From contig NZ_JACCFM010000001.1 in assembly GCF_013410665.1 (NCBI RefSeq), positions 1,488,001 through 1,552,000 on the forward strand: a DNA stretch of 64,000 nt, in the 5' to 3' direction. This stretch comes from Leifsonia psychrotolerans (lineage in GTDB: Bacteria > Actinomycetota > Actinomycetes > Actinomycetales > Microbacteriaceae). Every line of letters starts with the position of its first letter. The stretch's first letter is position 1. Below the pieces are notes generated by a model. That model ran no database searches and was not told the origin of the DNA. It saw only the letters and a list, made by a program, of their open reading frames with translations. The translations under genes and the position numbers were made by a program. Positions 1 through 9,865 of this stretch are shown here, piece after piece.

Positions 1-477
1 CGGTTTGAAGATCGGGTCATACCCGAAGCCGCCCTCCCCGGTGGCCTCCCGCAGTATCTGACCCGGCCAGATCCCTGTCACATGCCGTTCCGTTCCGTCA
101 GGCAGTGCAAGTGCGGCGACACAGGTGAAATGGGCACCACGATGCTCGTCGGCCATGTCGCTGATCTGCCAGAGCACCAAGCGCAGATTCTCTGCACCGT
201 CCCGGCCCGGCCCAGCCCAGCGCGCTGAGAAGATGCCGGGCGACCCACCCAAGACATCGACACAGATGCCCGAGTCGTCGGCGATCGCCGGCAGCCCCGT
301 GTGGGCTGCCGCGGCGCGTGCCTTGATCAAGGCGTTCTCTGCGAAGGTCGCGCCGTCTTCAACGGGCTCCGGCCCGTCATAGGCCAGTACTTCGATGCCC
401 GGCAGCGTCACGTCGAGGATGCGGCGCAGCTCGTCGACTTTATGCTGGTTGTGTGTAGCGAGGACGACACGGTTCAC
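1..477 (-). CDS. rdgB: RdgB/HAM1 non-canonical purine NTP pyrophosphatase (3' end outside window)
   Basis: Hydrolyses dITP, XTP and similar damaged purine triphosphates to the monophosphate, keeping them out of DNA and RNA. The minus-strand translation starts [13 protein letters not shown], which holds the family's THNxxK nucleotide-binding motif. It continues with [11 protein letters not shown] (catalytic Asp pair) and GGFGYDPIF near the window edge. About 159 codons are visible of a usual ~195, so the C-terminus lies beyond base 1. The GTG start overlaps the rph stop in a GTGA arrangement, so translation is probably coupled. It is the last visible gene of the murI-rph-rdgB string, an order common in actinobacteria. 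Identity is clear. Only the missing C-terminus limits the call. Confidence 0.93.
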   Translation of the reverse strand, partial: MNRVVLATHNQHKVDELRRILDVTLPGIEVLAYDGPEPVEDGATFAENALIKARAAAAHTGLPAIADDSGICVDVLGGSPGIFSARWAGPGRDGAENLRLVLWQISDMADEHRGAHFTCVAALALPDGTERHVTGIWPGQILREATGEGGFGYDPIFKP

Positions 478-1214
478 GCGCGGTTCTCCAGTGCAATCTT
501 CTGAAACTCCGTGAGGTTCACCGCGCCGGCGAGGGCGAGATCCAGAAGCGAATCGAGCTCGCGTCGGTCGAATGGCGCCCCCTCAGCAGTGCCTTGCACC
601 TCGACGAACAGGCCGCGGCCGGTGACGACGACATTCATGTCCGTCTCGGCACGCACATCTTCGGTGTATTCCAGATCGAGCATCGGTTCACCGTCGATGA
701 TGCCGACCGAAACGGCCGAGAGGCTGTCGATCAGCGGCTGTGCCTTCTGTCCGATGAACTTCTTGGTGCGGCCCCACTCCAGCGCATCGGCAAGGGCAAC
801 GTAGGCGCCGGTGATTGCGGCCGTTCGCGTGCCGCCATCCGCCTGCAGAACGTCGCAGTCAATGACGATGGTGTTCTCGCCAAGCGCCTTCATGTCGACG
901 ACGGCACGCAGGCTGCGCCCGATCAACCGGCTGATCTCATGCGTGCGGCCGCCGATCTTGCCCCTGACCGATTCACGGTCCATGCGAGAGTTGGTCGACC
1001 GAGGAAGCATCGAATATTCGGCGGTCACCCAGCCTTTGCCCTTGCCGGCCATCCAGCGCGGCACACCATTGGTGAATGAGGCGGTGCAGAGCACCTTGGT
1101 GCGCCCGAACGAGATCAGGGCGGACCCCTCGGCCTGGGCACTCCAGCCGCGTTCGATGGTGACGGGGCGAAGCTGGTCGTTGGTGCGGCCATCGGCACGC
1201 AGAATGTCGGTCAC
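474..1214 (-). CDS. rph: Ribonuclease PH
   Basis: Phosphorolytic 3'-5' exoribonuclease that trims tRNA 3' ends, using phosphate and releasing nucleoside diphosphates. The product is 246 aa, the usual length. It begins [10 protein letters not shown]. The RNase PH fold motifs are [11 protein letters not shown] near residue 40 and [20 protein letters not shown] near residue 120. The start overlaps the murI stop by 4 bp (ATGA) and the stop overlaps the rdgB start, so the three genes form one translationally coupled unit. No anomalies were seen. Confidence 0.96.
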   Translation of the reverse strand: MTDILRADGRTNDQLRPVTIERGWSAQAEGSALISFGRTKVLCTASFTNGVPRWMAGKGKGWVTAEYSMLPRSTNSRMDRESVRGKIGGRTHEISRLIGRSLRAVVDMKALGENTIVIDCDVLQADGGTRTAAITGAYVALADALEWGRTKKFIGQKAQPLIDSLSAVSVGIIDGEPMLDLEYTEDVRAETDMNVVVTGRGLFVEVQGTAEGAPFDRRELDSLLDLALAGAVNLTEFQKIALENRA

Positions 1215-2086
1215 TGGTTCTCCTTGACGGGGGTGGACGGGGAAAGCGTGCGGGCCGCGGCGAGGTCGTGAAGATTGACAGAGCCGGTCTCAATCAGATC
1301 GACCTGGGACACTTCCGGACCGATCAGACGGTGGGCCAGGGCAAGAAAATCTTCGGCGCTGTCGCCCGTTGCCTCATAACGGTAGCTGGGCGGGTTGCCC
1401 CGCGCACGAAGCAGGTTTTGACCGACCAAAACGCGGTAAACATCATTGGCGGTCTCGGTGTCGCTCGAGACCAGAGCGACGTCCTCGCCCATGACGTACG
1501 AAATGGCGCCTTTGAGGAAGGGATAGTGGGTGCAGCCCAGAACGAGAGTGTCAATGCCCGACGCTTTCAAGGGTGCCAAGTACATTTCGGCCACGGCCAG
1601 CACCTCGTCCCCCGTTGTCACACCGGCTTCGACGAATTCAACAAATCGGGGACAGGCCTGGCTGAACAGCTGAATCTGGGTGGCTGCGGCGAACGCATCG
1701 TCGTACGCGCGCGAATTGACGGTTCCCGCTGTGCCGATCACGCCGACCCGATTGTTGCGCGTGGTGCCGACCGCGCGACGCACCGCCGGCTGAATGACCT
1801 CGATGACGGGAACGCTGTAGCGCTCCCGCGCGTCACGCAGCATGGCCGCGGATGCTGTGTTGCAGGCTATGACCAGCATCTTGACGTCTTGGGCCACCAG
1901 GTCGTCGAGTACGTCGAGTGCGTAGCCACGCACGTCTGCGATCTTCTTCGGACCGTACGGCGAGTGTGCCGTGTCTCCGATATAGAGAATGGATTCGTTG
2001 GGCAGCTGGTCCTTGATCGCCCGGGCGACAGTCAGGCCTCCGACTCCGGAGTCAAAGATCCCAATCGGTGCGTCAGTCACGATCAT
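1211..2086 (-). CDS. murI: Glutamate racemase
   Basis: Interconverts L- and D-glutamate to supply D-Glu for peptidoglycan. The sequence shows the N-terminal [14 protein letters not shown] motif, the first catalytic cysteine in IACNTASA and the second in LGCTHYPFL, which together define the two-cysteine racemase. The reading frame is open further upstream. I chose the ATG at 2086, six residues before PIGIFDSG, because family members begin there and the longer form would run into the divergent pncB promoter. GTG at 2080 is a possible alternative. It is the first gene of the murI-rph-rdgB unit. Confidence 0.94.
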   Translation of the reverse strand: MIVTDAPIGIFDSGVGGLTVARAIKDQLPNESILYIGDTAHSPYGPKKIADVRGYALDVLDDLVAQDVKMLVIACNTASAAMLRDARERYSVPVIEVIQPAVRRAVGTTRNNRVGVIGTAGTVNSRAYDDAFAAATQIQLFSQACPRFVEFVEAGVTTGDEVLAVAEMYLAPLKASGIDTLVLGCTHYPFLKGAISYVMGEDVALVSSDTETANDVYRVLVGQNLLRARGNPPSYRYEATGDSAEDFLALAHRLIGPEVSQVDLIETGSVNLHDLAAARTLSPSTPVKENQ

Positions 2087-2126
2087 CAAGCTTAGTGCTG
2101 CACGGCGGACGGCTAGGCTTTTGACT

Positions 2127-3449
2127 GTGACCGAGACCAGCGCCTTTCGCACCGACCGCTACGAACTCACGATGGTAGATGCCGCAATTCACAGCGGCAC
2201 GGCCCATCGAGAGTGCATGTTCGAGGCGTTCGCGCGCCGTTTGCCGGCCGGACGCCGCTATGGCATCGTTGCCGGCACCGGTCGCCTCCTGGAGTTGATC
2301 CGCGACTTTCGCTTTACGGATGCCGAGCTCTCGTGGCTGCGTAACAACGAGGTTGTGCGCTCCCCCACACTCGATTGGCTGGCCAACTATTCGTTCCAGG
2401 GCAATATCTGGGGTTATCAGGAAGGGGAGGCCTATTTTCCGGGCTCGCCACTTCTTGTCGTAGAAGGCACCTTCGCCGAGGCCGTCATCCTCGAAACCTT
2501 GATTCTCAGTGTGCTCAACTACGACACCTCGGTGGCCAGCGCCGCGGCACGCATGGTGTCGGTGAGTCTCGGCCGCCCGATCGCCGAGATGGGCTCGCGC
2601 CGTACGAGCGAATACGGTGCGGTGGCCGCTGCCCGTGCCGCTTACATCGCAGGGTTCTCGGCCACCAGCAACCTGGAAGCGGGGCGCACCTGGGGTATCC
2701 CCACAATGGGCACCGCTGCCCATTCCTTCACGCTGCTTCACGACAGCGAAGAGACGGCGTTCCGGGCCCAGGTCGACTCGTTCGGCGCACACACCACTCT
2801 CTTGGTCGACACGTACGACATCGAGAGTGGAATTGACATGGCCGTGAAGGTTGCCGGTGTCGGCCTCGGCTCCATTCGCATCGATTCTGGAGACCTGCCG
2901 ACCGTCGTCGCTGCGGCGCGCCGACAACTCGACGAACTCGGCGCGGTCAACACGACGATCACCGTAACCAGTGACCTCGATGAGTACTCCATCGCCGCGC
3001 TCTCCGGCTCACCCGTCGATGCTTTCGGTGTTGGCACCTCGGTCGTGACCGGATCGGGATCGCCGGCCGCCGGGATGGTCTACAAGCTGGTCGCCCACAC
3101 CGACGACACCGGCGCCTGGATTCCAGTCGCGAAGACCTCGACCGCGAAGGCATCAGTCGGGGGACGGAAGGATGCGGTCCGACGACTCGACGCCTCGGGG
3201 ATCGCCCACGAAGAAATCGTTCTTCTCGGCGACGGACCGGCTGGCCTCCCCGAGGATTCCGGAACATCAGGCCTGAACCGGGCCCTGCTGGTGCCGTTCA
3301 TCAATCAGGGCGCAATAGATGAACGTTACCTGGGCGCGGCGGGTACCCAGCTCGCTCGCACCCACCACGAATCCGTCATGCGCGAACTGCCGCTCGAAGC
3401 CTTCCGGCTCGGTCGGGGCGAACCCGTTATCCCGACGACCTACCGCTAG
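2127..3449 (+). CDS. pncB: Nicotinate phosphoribosyltransferase
   Basis: First enzyme of the Preiss-Handler NAD salvage route, converting nicotinate and PRPP to nicotinate mononucleotide. The product from GTG 2127 is 440 aa, typical of actinobacterial PncB. It starts [20 protein letters not shown] and contains [15 protein letters not shown] and [15 protein letters not shown] segments, plus the phosphate-binding [12 protein letters not shown] stretch near residue 300. TTG at 2121 is an in-frame alternative start. The frame is open to 1989, but that part lies inside the divergent murI gene. It complements the de novo nad operon at 36.9-42.8 kb. Confidence 0.93.
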   Translation: MTETSAFRTDRYELTMVDAAIHSGTAHRECMFEAFARRLPAGRRYGIVAGTGRLLELIRDFRFTDAELSWLRNNEVVRSPTLDWLANYSFQGNIWGYQEGEAYFPGSPLLVVEGTFAEAVILETLILSVLNYDTSVASAAARMVSVSLGRPIAEMGSRRTSEYGAVAAARAAYIAGFSATSNLEAGRTWGIPTMGTAAHSFTLLHDSEETAFRAQVDSFGAHTTLLVDTYDIESGIDMAVKVAGVGLGSIRIDSGDLPTVVAAARRQLDELGAVNTTITVTSDLDEYSIAALSGSPVDAFGVGTSVVTGSGSPAAGMVYKLVAHTDDTGAWIPVAKTSTAKASVGGRKDAVRRLDASGIAHEEIVLLGDGPAGLPEDSGTSGLNRALLVPFINQGAIDERYLGAAGTQLARTHHESVMRELPLEAFRLGRGEPVIPTTYR

Positions 3450-3451
3450 CG

Positions 3452-3739
3452 TTACTCGGCCTTCATCTTTTCGTAAATGGCCTTGCACGACGGACACACC
3501 GGGAACTTCTCGGGGTCGCGGCCGGGCAACCATTTTTTGCCGCACAACGCGCGAACCGGCTTGCCGGTCAGCGCCGACTCCATGATCTTGTTCTTGGGCA
3601 CGTAGTGCGAGAAACGCTCGTGGTCACCGGGCTCGATCTGTTCCTGATTAAGCAGCTCCTCGAGCTCGCGGTCGAGAGTCGAGGTGCCGCCGCCCGGCTG
3701 TCCTGGGTCTGCGATGCTTGCGCGAAATTCGTGAGTCAT
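3452..3739 (-). CDS. DUF3039 family protein
   Basis: Small 95-aa cytosolic protein of unknown function, widespread in actinobacteria. It has an N-terminal Gly/Thr-rich lead, an acidic ELEELLNQEQIEPGDHERFSHYV block, and a C-terminal metal-ligand-like pair (ALCGKKW and CPSCKAIYEKM). This looks like a small zinc-ribbon-type site with Cys near residue 66 and CPxC near 83. The 3' end comes within 3 bp of the convergent pncB stop. Assignment to DUF3039 rests on recognising this whole pattern. No molecular role is known to me. Confidence 0.85.
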   Translation of the reverse strand: MTHEFRASIADPGQPGGGTSTLDRELEELLNQEQIEPGDHERFSHYVPKNKIMESALTGKPVRALCGKKWLPGRDPEKFPVCPSCKAIYEKMKAE

Positions 3740-3791
3740 GATCCCAGTTTAGACACCGGCGCTGGGAGTGACCAGCGTGTGGGCGACGACG

Positions 3792-5366
3792 CTAAGCGCG
3801 CAGAGCTGACGCAAGCATCTCGGGTCCGCGCCGGTCAAAAGTACGCGCCCCCAACCACACCCCTCCGACGAGCACCACGACGCCGACACCAACACCGAAG
3901 ATCAAAGCGAGTCGGTTCCAGGATGGATCCACGAAGATCCCCAGGACTGCCGCGATGATCGCCGGAGACGACAGCAGCACCGATCCGAAGAGAGTCAACG
4001 ACTGGATCAGGGCAGAAGCGGTGCCGGATGCCTGGGGCTGGGCGAACGGACTGTCGCCGGGTCTCGTAACGGGGTACGGGAACCGTGCCGAGGTAAAGCT
4101 GGCGAAACCGAGTCCGGTGAGAAGAAGGCAGGTGCTCACGCCCAGCAGCGCGGGCAATTGCGCCCAACTTCCGTAGACTGCGACGCTGAGTGCCGATCCC
4201 AAGCCGATGACCGGGATGCCGGTGACGATGGCCGGAACCAGGCGCCCGATTCGGTCTGCGACGCCACGGGTGCCCGAGACAACGTGCAACCAGATGGCAG
4301 TGCTGTCGTAGGCGACATCGTTGTGCAATGCCCAGCCAAGGAAGATGCACATCAGTGGCACCGGAAGCAAAGCCAGGTAGTGCACCGGAACAGTGGCAAT
4401 CGAGAGGGGAACAAGCACGATGAAAGGAATGACCGGAATCATGATGAGCGACGCCCAATAGCGCGAGTCACGCCCCCAATAGGTGAAGCTGCGTGCAGCG
4501 ATCACCCCCACCGGAGTGTGCGGAAGCCGATCGAACCAGCCAAGTCCGCCGTACTGCTTCGCTGCGACCTCACGCCCGGGCGTGACGAGCATACGGGCCA
4601 CGAGTCGCTGCCAGACGAACCAGGCGCCCCCGAGCGTGCCTCCAGCGATCACGAGCTTCAGAAGTGCGGAACCCCAGAGTCCCGTCGCTGCGTCTCCGGG
4701 CACCGCCCACGCAGCACCCAACGGCGTCCAGCCGAGGATGCCGGCGAATTCGCTGAGTACCCGCAGGCCCGAAGTTCCCCAGTCCATCGACACCAGCAAA
4801 ACCACGACCGGCGAGATCAAAAGCACAAGCAGCACACCGAACACTCCCGAAAACTCACGCGACCGCCGGGAGGACAGAAGCAAAGCGCCGATCGATGTGC
4901 TGACCCGTGAGGCGAGGATGCAGGTCGCGACGATGAGTGCCGCCGAGATGATGGCCAGTACGGTCTCACCGATCCCGCGCGACCAGGTCACCACAGTGCT
5001 CAGCGTCACGACCGTGAGTGCGACGGCCGGAACCCCGATCAGCCCCGATACGGCCAGACCGAACGACAGCGTGCGAGTGGGCATTGCGAAGAGGGCGAAC
5101 TTGCGTGGGTCCATCGTGTCGTCGACGCCGAAGATGAGAGGCAGCACGAGCGAGCCGGCAACGACGAGCGAGCCGCCGACGATGAGGCCATCCCGAATCA
5201 GCGCCAGATCCCCGCTGAAGCGCAGACTCACGAGCAGGATCGCAAGCGCGACGGCCGCCCCCAGCCCGTAGGCCAGCCCAACGACAATTCCAACGATTTG
5301 CCAGGGGCTGCGCCGGAAGATGTTCGCAATCAGACGGAGCTTTAGTCCGAGAAGCTGTGCAACCAT
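3792..5366 (-). CDS. ABC transporter permease (multi-TM, exporter type)
   Basis: Integral membrane protein of 524 aa with about twelve hydrophobic segments. Examples are GIVVGLAYGLGAAVALAILL near residue 30 and the last helix GVGVGVVVLVGGVWLGA near the C-terminus. It lacks the conserved motifs of importer permeases and looks like the actinobacterial ABC-2-like permeases paired with CcmA-type ATPases. Its start lies 25 bp inside the upstream ATPase gene, so the two are co-translated partners. The substrate cannot be read from the sequence. Confidence 0.8.
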   Translation of the reverse strand: MVAQLLGLKLRLIANIFRRSPWQIVGIVVGLAYGLGAAVALAILLVSLRFSGDLALIRDGLIVGGSLVVAGSLVLPLIFGVDDTMDPRKFALFAMPTRTLSFGLAVSGLIGVPAVALTVVTLSTVVTWSRGIGETVLAIISAALIVATCILASRVSTSIGALLLSSRRSREFSGVFGVLLVLLISPVVVLLVSMDWGTSGLRVLSEFAGILGWTPLGAAWAVPGDAATGLWGSALLKLVIAGGTLGGAWFVWQRLVARMLVTPGREVAAKQYGGLGWFDRLPHTPVGVIAARSFTYWGRDSRYWASLIMIPVIPFIVLVPLSIATVPVHYLALLPVPLMCIFLGWALHNDVAYDSTAIWLHVVSGTRGVADRIGRLVPAIVTGIPVIGLGSALSVAVYGSWAQLPALLGVSTCLLLTGLGFASFTSARFPYPVTRPGDSPFAQPQASGTASALIQSLTLFGSVLLSSPAIIAAVLGIFVDPSWNRLALIFGVGVGVVVLVGGVWLGARTFDRRGPEMLASALRA

Positions 5367-6832
5367 TCCATGCCTTCCGCCACCTTGCGTCCGCCGGCGA
5401 GCTCGACGAAACGCTCTTCTAGTGACTTCACGCCTCGAACCTCATCGATCGTTCCCGACGCGAGCACTCGCCCCTGCACGATGATCGCCACATGGTCGCA
5501 TACCCGTTGAATCAGATCCATTCCATGGCTCGACAGCACCACGGTGCCACCGCTCGCCACGTACTTTTGCAGAATTTCGGTCACGTTGACGGCGGAGACC
5601 GGGTCAACCGATTCGAACGGCTCGTCGAGCACAAGCAGTCGAGGCGAGTGGATCATGGCGCAGGCGAGCGCGATCTTCTTGGTCATTCCGGCTGAGTAAT
5701 CGGCAACCAGGCGATTCATCGCGTCGTCCAGGCCGAATGCTGCAGCCAGATCGGCAGCACGGGTCCGTACCGTTTCGCCGTCAAGCCCCCGGAGGACACC
5801 CGAATAGTGAAGAAGTTGTGCACCGGTCAGTCGGTCAAAGAGACGCAGTCGGTCGGGCAACACTCCCACGATGCGCTTCGCTTTCAGCGGATCGCTCCAG
5901 ACGTCGATTCCGTGAATCTGAATCGAACCGGCGTCAGGTCGGAGGAGGCCGGTGATCATGGAGAGAGTTGTCGTTTTGCCGGCACCGTTCGGACCGACAA
6001 TCCCGTAGAAGGATCCGGCACGAACTTCGAGATCGATGCCGGCAACGGCCATGTTCTGCCCGAACGACTTCTCGAGTCCGTGGACGGCCATCACAACCGG
6101 GGCTTCTGGAGCGACGGGTGATTCAGCCGCCGCAGCCGATGCCCGAGCCGAGACTACGCTCGTGGAAACCGGAGTTCGGCGCTGTGGCTTCTTCGCTGCA
6201 ACGCTGCGGGAGGGGGCCTCAGCCGAGCGATCGGTGGCCTCACGGTCAGGGGCAGCGGCACTCGCCTCGACAGCCTCGGAGACGGCGCGGCCTGGCTGGG
6301 TGACGAGTGCGGCGGCCTGGGCCGACGTGGATTCACTTCGTGGCTTCTTCGCTGCTGAGGACTTCGCAGGAGTCGACTTCGCAACGACGCTCTTCGCTGC
6401 CGTGGACTTCGCCGGCGTGCTCCTCGCAGGCGCGCTCTTCGCTGCCGTGGACTTCGCGGGAACGCTCTTCGCGGGAACGCTCTTCGCGGGAACGGACTTC
6501 GCGGGCGTGCTCTTCGCCTGCGTTGCCTTCGCGGGCGTGCTCTTCGCCTGCGTTGCCTTCGCGGGCGTGCTCTTCGCCTGCGTTGCCTTCGCGGGCGTGC
6601 TCTTCGCGGGCGTGCTCTTCGCCTGCGTTGCCTTGGCGGGCGTGCTCTTCGCGGCTGTGGACTTGGCAGGCGCGCCGTTCGCAGGCGCCTGCGTCGCTGC
6701 CGCCGTCATCACAGTCGAACTCTGCCCCACGGCAGGCTTGGCCGGTGCAGGGGCCGGTGCGGGGGTCGATTTGGTTCCGGGCATGTCATTCACAGGCTGG
6801 TCAGGCTCAGGAGGAGTAGGCACGGAAGTCAC
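5342..6832 (-). CDS. ABC transporter ATPase with long Lys/Ala/Pro-rich N-terminal tail
   Basis: The C-terminal ~250 aa are a standard ABC-2 exporter ATPase: Walker A GPNGAGKTT, signature DYSAGMTKK (an SAGM variant of SGGQ), Walker B LLVLDEPFESVD and switch HGMDL. The N-terminal ~245 residues are unusual. After MTSVPTPPEPDQP comes a low-complexity stretch made of AKSTPAKATQ-like decapeptides and PAKS pentapeptides, resembling the basic tails of histone H1-like and HupB proteins. The GTG at 6832 is the longest start. Later starts (an ATG 15 codons on) would keep the repeats. It overlaps the permease gene by 25 bp. What the tail does is unknown. Confidence 0.85.
   Translation of the reverse strand: MTSVPTPPEPDQPVNDMPGTKSTPAPAPAPAKPAVGQSSTVMTAAATQAPANGAPAKSTAAKSTPAKATQAKSTPAKSTPAKATQAKSTPAKATQAKSTPAKATQAKSTPAKSVPAKSVPAKSVPAKSTAAKSAPARSTPAKSTAAKSVVAKSTPAKSSAAKKPRSESTSAQAAALVTQPGRAVSEAVEASAAAPDREATDRSAEAPSRSVAAKKPQRRTPVSTSVVSARASAAAAESPVAPEAPVVMAVHGLEKSFGQNMAVAGIDLEVRAGSFYGIVGPNGAGKTTTLSMITGLLRPDAGSIQIHGIDVWSDPLKAKRIVGVLPDRLRLFDRLTGAQLLHYSGVLRGLDGETVRTRAADLAAAFGLDDAMNRLVADYSAGMTKKIALACAMIHSPRLLVLDEPFESVDPVSAVNVTEILQKYVASGGTVVLSSHGMDLIQRVCDHVAIIVQGRVLASGTIDEVRGVKSLEERFVELAGGRKVAEGMEWLHSFSD
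6357..6680. repeat. In-frame tandem repeats encoding the K/A/P tail of the ABC ATPase
   Basis: Degenerate 15-bp units (for example cttcgcgggaacgct) and a 30-bp higher-order unit combining cttcgcgggcgtgct with cttcgcctgcgttgc, repeated about four times at 6500-6640. Units are multiples of 3, so reading frame is preserved. They encode AKSTPAKATQ decapeptides on the minus strand. The array should be prone to copy-number change. Confidence 0.9.
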
Positions 6833-7103
6833 CAGCCAAACCTACCAAGCCTCGGCCCGCTGCGTTGCCCGTGACGCGCGCCACTGCGCAGATGAACACC
6901 GTCGCTTTTCCTGGGAGAATCCTCCATGCTCTATCACGAATTGGATACGGCTGCACGAATTCTTCACTGTCGTCAGGGTGCGCGGTTACTGTGGAAGTGG
7001 CATAACGGTGTGTCTTAACGTGAACTTTTGGGCAAACCGTGAGCAAATTCTTCAGCATTGAAGGCTCCGGTTGAATGCTCACACCTTTTTTGAGGAGATA
7101 ATC

Positions 7104-7796
7104 GTGACCACCCAGGTAGTCATTCTTGCAGCGGGCATGGGCAGCCGACTCGGCCGCTCACTGCCGAAGCCGTTGACTGAACTCAGCGACGGCCGCACCA
7201 TCATGGGACAGCAGTTCGACAACATCGAGCACGCGTTCGGCCGGAAGGCGAAAGTTACCATCGTCGTCGGATACAAGCTCGAGCACATCATCGAGGCCTT
7301 CCCGCAGGCATCCTTCGTCTATAACGAGCAGTACGACCAGACCAACACGTCCAAGAGCCTGATGCGTGCGCTTCAGGCTTCGGGCCCCGGCGGAGTGCTG
7401 TGGATGAACGGTGACGTCGTCTTCGACCCGACCATCCTTGACCGCGCCGCGGCGATGATGGCGCGCGATCAGTCGTTCGTCACGGTGAACACCTCGAAGG
7501 TCTCCGACGAAGAAGTCAAGTACACAACGAGTGCCGAAGGCTACATCAAAGAACTGTCTAAGACGGTGCGTGGCGGCTTGGGCGAGGCTGTCGGCATCAA
7601 CTACATTTCGAGCGTCGACAAGGCAGTTCTGCTCCGCCACCTCTCGAAGGTCGATGACCAGGACTACTTCGAGCGCGGCATCGAGCTTGCGATTGAGAAG
7701 AACCGCATGCTTGTCGAGCCGGTCGACATCTCCGACCTCTACGCCGTCGAGGTTGATTTTGCCGAGGACCTCGAGCGGGCCAACCTTTTCGTCTAG
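7104..7796 (+). CDS. Nucleotidyltransferase (sugar-phosphate / phosphocholine cytidylyltransferase-like)
   Basis: Cytosolic NTP:transferase that activates a phosphorylated sugar or alcohol as an NDP derivative. The 230-aa product opens with the Rossmann-type signature ILAAGMGSRLGRSLPKPL and has a metal-binding WMNGDVVFD near residue 105 and a YFERGIE acidic segment near 195. I start it at GTG 7104 because GAGGAG lies 6-7 bases upstream. An upstream in-frame extension to 7071 lacks conserved sequence. It directly precedes a TagG/TagH-like exporter, so the product is probably a precursor of an exported surface polymer. The exact substrate is not readable. Confidence 0.8.
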   Translation: MTTQVVILAAGMGSRLGRSLPKPLTELSDGRTIMGQQFDNIEHAFGRKAKVTIVVGYKLEHIIEAFPQASFVYNEQYDQTNTSKSLMRALQASGPGGVLWMNGDVVFDPTILDRAAAMMARDQSFVTVNTSKVSDEEVKYTTSAEGYIKELSKTVRGGLGEAVGINYISSVDKAVLLRHLSKVDDQDYFERGIELAIEKNRMLVEPVDISDLYAVEVDFAEDLERANLFV

Positions 7797-7865
7797 GCAA
7801 CGGCTGCGCCTGTCGGGTTCCCGACCGGAACCATTCCTCGGCCCAGCGGCCCTACGATAGAACGT

Positions 7866-8666
7866 GTGAGTAGTTACGCTGAAGTGCGCCCGGGGCAGCG
7901 CACACCGTTCGCGCGCTATCGTCATGCGCTCTGGCTGCTGACGCAACGCGATCTGCGAGTTCGCTATTCAACCTCTCTCCTCGGCTACTTCTGGTCGATC
8001 CTCGATCCGTTGGTCATGGCCGGGATCTACTGGTTCGTCTTCACCCAGATCTTTCACCGCGGAGTCGGCGAAGACCCCTACATCATCTTTCTCCTGAGCG
8101 CCCTTCTTCCCTGGATGTGGTTCAACGGCACCATCTCCGACTCGACCCGAGCATTTCTTCGCGAAGCAAAACTGATCAGATCAACCCGCATCCCTCGATC
8201 GATTTGGGTCAACCGCCTCGTATTGTCGAAGGGGATCGAGTTCGTCGCCTCCCTGCCTGTGCTCGCGCTCTTCGCGATCATCTATCAGGCACCGCTGCAC
8301 ATCGAGGCCCTGCTGTTCCCGCTTGCAATCCTGATTCAGACGGTTCTCACCGCCGGGGTCGGGCTGATCGTTGCGCCGCTCGTTGTGTTCTTCCGCGACT
8401 TGGAGCGTGCGGTGAAGTTGGTGTTGAGGTTTCTCTTCTATGCCTCCCCCATCATCTACTCGACGACGAATCTTCCCGCCGAGCTGCATTTCTGGGCAGG
8501 CTTCAACCCGCTCAGCGGCATCTTCAGCCTCTATCGTTCGGCTTTCTTTCCCCAGGAGCTCAACTGGATGACCGTCGGGGTCAGTGCGGCCGTGTCGGTC
8601 GTCATCCTGCTCGTCGGCATCCTCGTCTTCATGCGCACAGAGCGCGCGGTTTTGAAGGAGATCTAG
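7866..8666 (+). CDS. Polysaccharide/teichoic acid ABC exporter permease (TagG/Wzm-like)
   Basis: Six-helix ABC-2 permease of 266 aa that forms the membrane channel of an exporter for lipid-linked wall polymers. It shows the family features: an N-terminal amphipathic LWLLTQRDLRVRYSTSLLGYFWSILDP, the loop IRSTRIPRSIWVNRLVLSKG, and NPLSGIFSLYRSAFF before the last helix. The start is GTG at 7866. Its TAG shares one base with the GTG of the ATPase gene, whose ribosome site GAAGGAG lies within this gene's 3' end. It follows the nucleotidyltransferase by about 70 bp. Confidence 0.88.
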   Translation: MSSYAEVRPGQRTPFARYRHALWLLTQRDLRVRYSTSLLGYFWSILDPLVMAGIYWFVFTQIFHRGVGEDPYIIFLLSALLPWMWFNGTISDSTRAFLREAKLIRSTRIPRSIWVNRLVLSKGIEFVASLPVLALFAIIYQAPLHIEALLFPLAILIQTVLTAGVGLIVAPLVVFFRDLERAVKLVLRFLFYASPIIYSTTNLPAELHFWAGFNPLSGIFSLYRSAFFPQELNWMTVGVSAAVSVVILLVGILVFMRTERAVLKEI

Positions 8667-9412
8667 TGCCGGCACCGGTCATCGCGTTGGACAACGTCGG
8701 CATACGCTTCCGCAGAAACCGACGCGGTCGGCGCTCCTTCAAAGACCTTTTCGCACGTCGCAGCCGCCGGTCGCGCCCCGGCGAGTTTTGGGCGCTCCGC
8801 GGCGTCTCGTTCACGGTGCAACCGGGCGAAGCCATTGGCGTCGTCGGCCGAAACGGCCAGGGGAAGTCGACCCTGCTGAAGCTCGTCACCGGAGTCGTAC
8901 TTGCCGACGAGGGCACGGTGCACGTCGCCGAGGGCGTTGCACCTCTGATCGAGATCACGGGTGGGTTCGTCGACGATCTGAGCGTGCGTGACAATGTGTA
9001 CCTGACGGCTGGCCTACATGGCATGACCCGCAAGCAGATCGCTTCTCGCTTCGACGACATCATCGACTTTGCCGAGATCGCAGACTTCCTCGATACTCCG
9101 TACAAGCATCTCTCCAGCGGCATGAAGGTGCGCATTGCCTTCGCCGTGATCTCACGGCTGGAAGAACCGATTCTGCTGGTGGACGAGGTGCTCGCCGTGG
9201 GCGACAAAGCATTTCGGGAGAAGTGCTATCGCCGGATCGAGGAGCTGCTGGCCGGTGGGCGCACGCTTTTCATCGTCTCGCACAACGAACGCGACCTGCG
9301 CCGTTTCTGCTCGCGCGGCCTGTACCTCGATAAGGGCTCGCTCGTACTCGACGCTCCGATTCACGACGTCCTGGCGAAATACAATGCAGACTACGGGATC
9401 GTTCCCGCCTGA
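8666..9412 (+). CDS. Polysaccharide/teichoic acid ABC exporter ATPase (TagH/Wzt-like)
   Basis: Energises export with the preceding permease. The product is 248 aa from GTG 8666, with basic RFRRNRRGRRSFKDLF near residue 12, Walker A GRNGQGKST, signature HLSSGMKVR and Walker B ILLVDEVLAVGD. The LSSGM signature and DEVLAVGD Walker B are characteristic of the TagH/Wzt/KpsT subgroup rather than importers. It lacks the C-terminal carbohydrate-binding extension found in some Wzt proteins. It is the last gene of the 7.1-9.4 kb unit. Confidence 0.88.
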   Translation: MPAPVIALDNVGIRFRRNRRGRRSFKDLFARRSRRSRPGEFWALRGVSFTVQPGEAIGVVGRNGQGKSTLLKLVTGVVLADEGTVHVAEGVAPLIEITGGFVDDLSVRDNVYLTAGLHGMTRKQIASRFDDIIDFAEIADFLDTPYKHLSSGMKVRIAFAVISRLEEPILLVDEVLAVGDKAFREKCYRRIEELLAGGRTLFIVSHNERDLRRFCSRGLYLDKGSLVLDAPIHDVLAKYNADYGIVPA

Positions 9413-9438
9413 CCCGCCCCGGGCCTCGGAGCGTCAAT

Positions 9439-9865
9439 TCAGGCGTTCTCCCTCCGGAACGTCCGCGTACTGATGGGCAGGAGGATTCCCGAAAGCAGCA
9501 GGACCGGCAACGCCACGCTGTTCAGGATCGGAGCGAGCACGTCTTCACTCGTGGTGGTCAGCGCCAGAGCATTCGACGAGGCGGAACAGGCACCGCCGAG
9601 AAGCATGGTGAGCCCAGGGCCCAGCAGCTCACCGCCGATCGAACCGGTCGGTCTGCATGCGAAGCCGAGGGCAACGAGCACGACACCGTGCACGAACAAC
9701 AGCACGACGTCGCGCAGAACGCGCCCCAGTAGGAGAGCAGTTCGACTGGCGGGAGTCACCCGCTCAAATACGCTCGGCCGGAGGCGTCAGGAGCGGTCCG
9801 AAAAGGCCCAGATACAGGACGGGTTGAACCAGCCTGATGATCACCCAGGTCGGGTTGCGCAGGTT
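9439..9865 (-). pseudogene. Remnant of DrrB-type ABC-2 exporter permease
   Basis: Two non-contiguous pieces of one family are visible on the minus strand. NLRNPTWVIIRLVQP ending LGLFGPLL (9766-9865) is the N-terminal first helix of DrrB-like permeases. MTPASRTALLLGRVL through VLLLSGILLPIS (9439-9759) is a central/C-terminal part. The first piece hits a stop just after FGPLL and the second frame ends within a few codons of the conserved LLSGILLP helix. The middle and the C-terminus are therefore missing through deletion plus frameshift. It cannot make a functional transporter. Confidence 0.8.
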
